From Jaaginema sp046541115 (GTDB lineage Bacteria > Cyanobacteriota > Cyanobacteriia > Cyanobacteriales > Spirulinaceae): a DNA stretch of 7,807 bases. Where the stretch lies: the NCBI GenBank assembly GCA_046541115.1, contig JBKHDX010000218.1:1-7807 (forward strand), in the 5' to 3' direction. The position numbers and the translations under genes were made by a program. The notes under the pieces were generated by a model that made no database searches, was not told the origin of the DNA, and saw only the letters and a list, made by a program, of their open reading frames with translations. Shown here one piece after another: positions 5,333 to 7,807 of this stretch. Within the stretch, counting starts at the first letter, position 1, and every line of letters begins with the position of its first letter.

Positions 5333-5359
5333 AGCGCAGGGTTATCCCGGCGCTTTTTT
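5333..5359 (+). terminator. Intrinsic terminator of psb35
   Basis: AGCGC (5333-5337) pairs with GCGCT (5350-5354), then an A-G mismatch, then GGG with CCC around a TTAT loop. A run of six T (5354-5359) follows. It lies 50 bases after the psb35 stop, and its stem plus T-tract is the strongest terminator in the window. Confidence 0.85.
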
Positions 5360-5360
5360 G

Positions 5361-5381
5361 TTGTTGGTTGTTGGTTAATTG
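5361..5381 (-). repeat. Short heptad array, inverted orientation
   Basis: TTGTTGG twice and then TTAATTG, the reverse complement of CCAACAA and CAATTAA. The run starts two bases after the T-tract of the psb35 terminator. Confidence 0.7.
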
Positions 5382-5382
5382 T

Positions 5383-5624
5383 GATACCAAATCCGATTAC
5401 CAAACCCCACTTATAGCGCTACGATCGTGGCTTGGGACATCAAGTGTTGAGGCTCAAAGCTATCTTATGGTGGGCGATGCCCACCCGACAGAATGTCCTA
5501 ATGTTTGGCTGTAGCGCTATATCAATTGAGTCCGGGTCGGCGGACTTTGCGCTCATTGGTTCCCCGGATTTTAATCCGTGGGCGGGTTAACGGAATAGAC
5601 GGTGTATCGAAGCGGATTTGATAT
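5383..5624. repeat. Nested inverted-repeat element (possible MITE-like unit)
   Basis: Outer arms GATACCAAATCCG (5383-5395) and CGGATTTGATAT (5613-5624) are complementary at 11 of 12 bases. Inside lie exact 11-base arms TATAGCGCTAC / GTAGCGCTATA (5412-5422, 5511-5521), then GGACAT / ATGTCC (5435-5440, 5493-5498). At the centre is a perfect hairpin, GGTGGGC-GAT-GCCCACC (5469-5485). The order is symmetric, so the single strand could fold into one long branched stem. There is no ORF, and no target-site duplication is obvious. A non-autonomous transposon remnant or structured RNA element is possible; both are inference. Confidence 0.55.
5528..5589 (+). repeat. Dispersed intergenic repeat, copy B
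   Basis: Second copy of the double-hairpin repeat at 2387-2445. It has the GTCCG/CGGAC stem (5530-5534, 5541-5545) followed by the 28-base core at 5562-5589, which differs from copy A by one base. It sits within the right half of the nested element at 5383-5624, so one may have inserted in the other. Confidence 0.75.
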
Positions 5625-5669
5625 GAAGATGGGACGGGCGCGATCGCGTCGCTAAAACGTAAAATTGGA

Positions 5670-5690
5670 CGGGGAAAAGAGCGCCCCTAC
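5670..5690 (-). repeat. Dispersed 21-bp repeat, copy 2 (inverted)
   Basis: Exact reverse complement of positions 2-22. On the minus strand it lies about 40 bases downstream of the PatA-like stop and can form a GGGG/CCCC hairpin, so it could contribute to that transcript's 3' end. The adjoining AATTGGACGGG (5663-5673) also appears inverted at 2355-2365, suggesting fragments of a larger repeat family. Confidence 0.75.
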
Positions 5691-5715
5691 GAGGAACTTT
5701 GCCTTGTCACCATAA

Positions 5716-5743
5716 CGAATGACCAATGACTAATGACTAATAT
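5716..5743 (+). repeat. Heptad array at the PatA-like stop
   Basis: CGAATGA, CCAATGA, CTAATGA and CTAATAT. The CTA at 5730-5732 is the minus-strand TAG stop of the PatA-like gene, so its last few codons are repeat-derived. The first three units are identical to 1656-1676 upstream of the nitroreductase. Confidence 0.8.
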
Positions 5744-6977
5744 TGTTAGTGGTTAAGTATTTCTGTGCGATCGCGTGGATTTGATCGGACACCAAAGGTT
5801 TGCTGAGGAAATCCGTTGCGCCAACCATTTTGGCACGAACCCGATCGATCAAACCATCATTGTTGGTCAGAATAATCACGGGAGTATCTTGGAAGTCACG
5901 AATGCGGCGAATTTGAGCGCAAATTTCGTAACCGTTGGCAATGGGCATTACCAAGTCGAGGAAAATTAAATCAGGTTTGGTTTCTAAGATTGTGGTTAAA
6001 ACTTGGGTGGCATTGTTTACACCAATAAAGCGATAACCGGCTTGAGACAGCAGCGATCGCATTTGAATGGTAATCGCTTCATTGTCGTCTACTCCGATGG
6101 CTAAGGGACGATAGGATGGGGTTTGAGCTGGGGTAGAAGGAGAGGGAACTAAATCTCCGACTTGCACTAAACCGATGAGTTGTTGTCGGATATAGGGTAA
6201 GAGCGATCGCGTCAAAGCTAATACAGAAGTATTCGCGATCGCGGCTAAATCCCGCAATGTGTTTTTCCCGTTAATCAGTTGTTGGAGGCGTTGGTAAGTG
6301 TTGTCTTGGGTGATTTGTTGTAGTGCTGCGCGATCGCCCACCACCGGGGCTAAATCAGGAGAACAACGAGTCAAACCCGCCGCTACCCAATGATTCCATT
6401 GAGTTTCAACCTGACATAATATTTGAGTCAAGTTAATTAAAGTGGCTTGGGGAAGTAAGGTTTGACGACAAGGACGCACCCCTGGGGTTGCCGTGATGGT
6501 AAAGCTTTCCTGGGGAGTGTTTTCTGTCAAGCTTGGAGTCACCGATGCGATCGCGATTTCTTGGATTAAATCAAATAACACTTCGCTGACAAGGGCTTGT
6601 TGCAGTTGGGCGATTTTTGCCACAGAAACCAGTTTTCGCGAGATCAGTAAACCTAAAATAGGATAATAAGAATTATGATAAGTTTCTCCACGGCGGTATT
6701 GTAATTGTTTCAAGTCAACCTGGGAGCAATAACGTTTGTAGTGTCGCTGCCATCGTCTGCGGGGATGTTTTCCACCGGTTACCCAAGCCAAACGCCCTAA
6801 ATGCAAATATAACGACCAACTCGAACCCGATCTCACTTTTATATCGAGTTTTCCAGTAAAATGCTGTTGGCTGTAACGGGTGAGTTCAACAACAACATTC
6901 AGGGTAGGGGAGTGAACCACTGACATCCCCGATGGGGAAAGATTGGAAGATTGTGGATTGAGAGGATTAGAATTCAT
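5730..6977 (-). CDS. PatA/PixG-like response regulator (PATAN domain plus receiver)
   Basis: This 415-residue cytosolic signalling protein has PatA-family architecture. The N-terminal third (about 22-150) resembles the PATAN/DUF4388-type domain, with HFTGKLDI, SWSLYLHLGRLAWVTGG and the characteristic basic HPRRRW stretch. A helical middle (about 175-280) resembles that of PatA proteins. The C-terminal receiver (about 292-410) has acidic pair D297-D298, phospho-acceptor D341 in LIFLDLVMP, T371 and K393 in SKPL, so it should accept phosphate. PatA acts in heterocyst patterning and PixG in phototaxis; the exact role here is open. It is divergent from a CheY-like gene, which resembles a PixG-PixH pairing, though those are usually co-directional. 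The start is uncertain: ATG at 6977 is preferred, with GTG at 6989 (419 residues) and ATG at 6926 as alternatives; none has a good Shine-Dalgarno. The stop lies in a heptad array. No output DNA-binding domain is seen. Confidence 0.87.
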   Translation of the reverse strand: MNSNPLNPQSSNLSPSGMSVVHSPTLNVVVELTRYSQQHFTGKLDIKVRSGSSWSLYLHLGRLAWVTGGKHPRRRWQRHYKRYCSQVDLKQLQYRRGETYHNSYYPILGLLISRKLVSVAKIAQLQQALVSEVLFDLIQEIAIASVTPSLTENTPQESFTITATPGVRPCRQTLLPQATLINLTQILCQVETQWNHWVAAGLTRCSPDLAPVVGDRAALQQITQDNTYQRLQQLINGKNTLRDLAAIANTSVLALTRSLLPYIRQQLIGLVQVGDLVPSPSTPAQTPSYRPLAIGVDDNEAITIQMRSLLSQAGYRFIGVNNATQVLTTILETKPDLIFLDLVMPIANGYEICAQIRRIRDFQDTPVIILTNNDGLIDRVRAKMVGATDFLSKPLVSDQIHAIAQKYLTTNNISH

Positions 6978-7042
6978 GTCGTCGCGCACAGTGTACTGGG
7001 GAATTTTCGAGAAAAGTACCTCACCTCAATACTTTAAGCCGG

Positions 7043-7061
7043 AGTTGTGACAAAGTTGTGA
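7043..7061. promoter_or_regulatory. Tandem AGTTGTGA operator candidate
   Basis: AGTTGTGA occurs at 7043-7050 and again at 7054-7061. The 11-base spacing puts both on the same face of the helix. The position between two divergent regulators suits a shared transcription-factor site. The factor is unknown: this is neither the NtcA dyad (GTA-N8-TAC) nor the CRP dyad (TGTGA-N6-TCACA). Confidence 0.35.
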
Positions 7062-7176
7062 AAAATTCGATTTTCGCCAGATTTCATCTTAGCTTGATAT
7101 GTCTTTACGTTAAATTCATCTTTCGATATCTAGAATTCTGAAAATTTTTTTGGAACGCTCATTCATAAATCGAAGA

Positions 7177-7182
7177 TATAAT
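7177..7182 (+). promoter_or_regulatory. Candidate -10 box for the CheY-like gene
   Basis: A perfect TATAAT on the plus strand, with no convincing -35 at 16-18 bases upstream. Transcription would start near 7189 and leave an unusually long leader of about 157 bases before the ATG at 7346. TAGAAT at 7131-7136 is a weaker alternative. Confidence 0.3.
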
Positions 7183-7345
7183 GCGGTCAAAACCTTATCG
7201 GCTCTTGGGTTCCTTCCGAAAGGGTATCGTGGAATTGACGAAGCTGGGGTTGTCTTAGAATTGCTTGAGTTGAACTATAGTTATGTTGGTAAACCAGTGT
7301 TGTGTAAAGAGCCTGATTGTTTCTCCCTAACTACCCATTGATTGT

Positions 7346-7738
7346 ATGATGGCTGGTCAAGCGACAAAAAAAGTGTTAATTATCGACGATGACCCCGATA
7401 TTCGCGAAGTGACTCAGTTAAGTTTGGAAGTCAGTCGAGGTTGGCAGATTATTACAGCGATTTCTGGTTTAGAAGGAATTGAGATCGCGATCGCCGAACA
7501 ACCGGATTTGATTTTGCTTGATGTGATGATGCCGGGTTTAAATGGTGTAGCGACTTTACAAAGACTCAAACAACATCCCAAAACCCAACCGATTCCGGTT
7601 ATTTTTTTAACGGCTCATGTCCAAGTCACAAAAACAGAAAGGGAACAATACGATAAATTAGGGATCGAATTGATTTTATCCAAACCCTTCGATCCCCTTT
7701 TGTTAGCTGACGCGATCGCCCATGCCCTTCATTGGTGA
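7346..7738 (+). CDS. Single-domain CheY-like response regulator
   Basis: The 130-residue protein is one complete receiver domain with no output domain. It carries the acidic cluster DDD (14-16), phospho-acceptor D59 in LILLDVMMPG, T89 in VIFLTAH and K113 in LSKPF, so all residues for phosphorylation are present. Such proteins act as phosphate shuttles or motor/adaptor ligands, as CheY and PixH do, or as short receivers in phosphorelays. No histidine kinase lies in the window. Its divergent neighbour is a PatA/PixG-like protein, hinting at one shared pathway (inference). Two adjacent in-frame ATGs (7346 and 7349) could start it, neither with a Shine-Dalgarno. The C-terminus (HALHW) and stop run directly into the heptad array, with the last codons CATTGG TGA resembling the unit. 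Confidence 0.9.
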   Translation: MMAGQATKKVLIIDDDPDIREVTQLSLEVSRGWQIITAISGLEGIEIAIAEQPDLILLDVMMPGLNGVATLQRLKQHPKTQPIPVIFLTAHVQVTKTEREQYDKLGIELILSKPFDPLLLADAIAHALHW

Positions 7739-7742
7739 TTGC

Positions 7743-7807
7743 TTGTTGGTTATTGGTTGTTGGTTATTGGTTATTGGTTGTTGGTTGTTGGTTATTGGTT
7801 ATTGGTT
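7743..7807 (-). repeat. Heptad tandem array at the right edge, inverted
   Basis: Nine full units mixing TTGTTGG and TTATTGG, running past the window's end. It is the reverse complement of the CCAACAA/CCAATAA arrays at 24-93 and 1628-1648. It begins four bases after the stop of the CheY-like gene. Confidence 0.93.

Larger units (their letters stand above)
5284..5729. other. Gene-free, repeat-rich spacer
   Basis: No coding frame with a plausible start or recognisable product is seen on either strand in these 446 bases. They hold, in order, the psb35 terminator, a short heptad run, a nested inverted-repeat element, a copy of the dispersed double-hairpin repeat, the inverted copy of the 21-base repeat and part of another heptad run. 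These parts are listed separately. The spacer separates psb35 from the convergent PatA-like gene. Confidence 0.8.
6978..7345. other. AT-rich divergent regulatory spacer
   Basis: These 368 bases separate two divergent receiver genes. They hold a tandem AGTTGTGA pair, a TATAAT box and an inverted pair AAAGTA/TACTTT (7013-7018, 7030-7035). A TTG-initiated frame (7150-7341, 63 codons) has no ribosome-binding site and no recognisable product, and I do not call it a gene. Most of 7190-7345 would be the long leader of the CheY-like mRNA if the TATAAT box is used. Confidence 0.6.

Noticed and set aside
5383..5624. Complete insertion sequence
   Set aside because: No transposase frame and no clear target-site duplication; at most a non-autonomous or remnant element.
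5775..5969. Plus-strand frame antisense to the PatA-like receiver
   Set aside because: Shadow of the conserved receiver domain on the other strand.
7016..7032. NtcA site (GTA...TAC) upstream of the PatA-like gene
   Set aside because: The spacing is 11 bases instead of 8, and no matching -10 lies at the usual distance.
7150..7341. 63-codon plus-strand frame in the divergent spacer
   Set aside because: It starts at a TTG with no ribosome-binding site, contains the TATAAT box, and its product matches nothing I recognise.

Overview
The window is a stretch of cyanobacterial chromosome. The HIP1 octamer GCGATCGC occurs about 22 times. Many CCAAYAA/CNAATGA heptanucleotide arrays are present, along with palindromic intergenic repeats of the kind common in filamentous (oscillatorian or nostocalean) cyanobacteria. 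One gene encodes a cyanobacterial photosystem II assembly protein (Psb35). I cannot name the genus.

Layout. Positions 1-96 hold a copy of a dispersed repeat and a ten-unit heptad array that runs into the start codon of a two-domain tetrapyrrole enzyme (97-1608, + strand): uroporphyrinogen-III methyltransferase fused to uroporphyrinogen-III synthase. A nitroreductase-family flavoprotein (1666-2265, +) follows after 57 bases that are themselves mostly heptads. A repeat-rich convergent gap (2266-2536) contains four identical 15-base arms forming two inverted pairs. It separates the nitroreductase from an HD-domain phosphohydrolase on the minus strand (2537-3400). A divergent gap leads to a 12-helix-type MFS transporter (3661-4917, +), whose start codon lies in a hairpin. 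psb35 (5038-5283, +) comes next, with a recognisable promoter, an HLR1-like RpaB site and an intrinsic terminator. A 446-base gene-free stretch (5284-5729) is a patchwork of repeats. The last two genes are divergent signalling genes: a PatA/PixG-like protein with a C-terminal receiver (5730-6977, -) and a single-domain CheY-like receiver (7346-7738, +). Their shared AT-rich spacer is 368 bases. The window ends in a heptad array inverted relative to the one at the left edge.

How the genes relate. Only two local links can be supported: the tetrapyrrole enzyme and nitroreductase are co-directional and closely spaced, and the two receiver proteins form a divergent pair resembling the PixG/PixH or PatA-plus-CheY pairings of cyanobacterial phototaxis and pattern control. 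The HD protein, the MFS transporter and psb35 look like independent units. No transposase, phage gene, CRISPR array, tRNA or rRNA is visible.

The gene content is mostly ordinary core or accessory cyanobacterial genome, and I do not see a clear new multi-gene system. The most useful signals are the HLR1-like element over the psb35 promoter, the altered first motif in the methyltransferase domain, the way heptad arrays supply start and stop codons, and the nested inverted-repeat element at 5383-5624.
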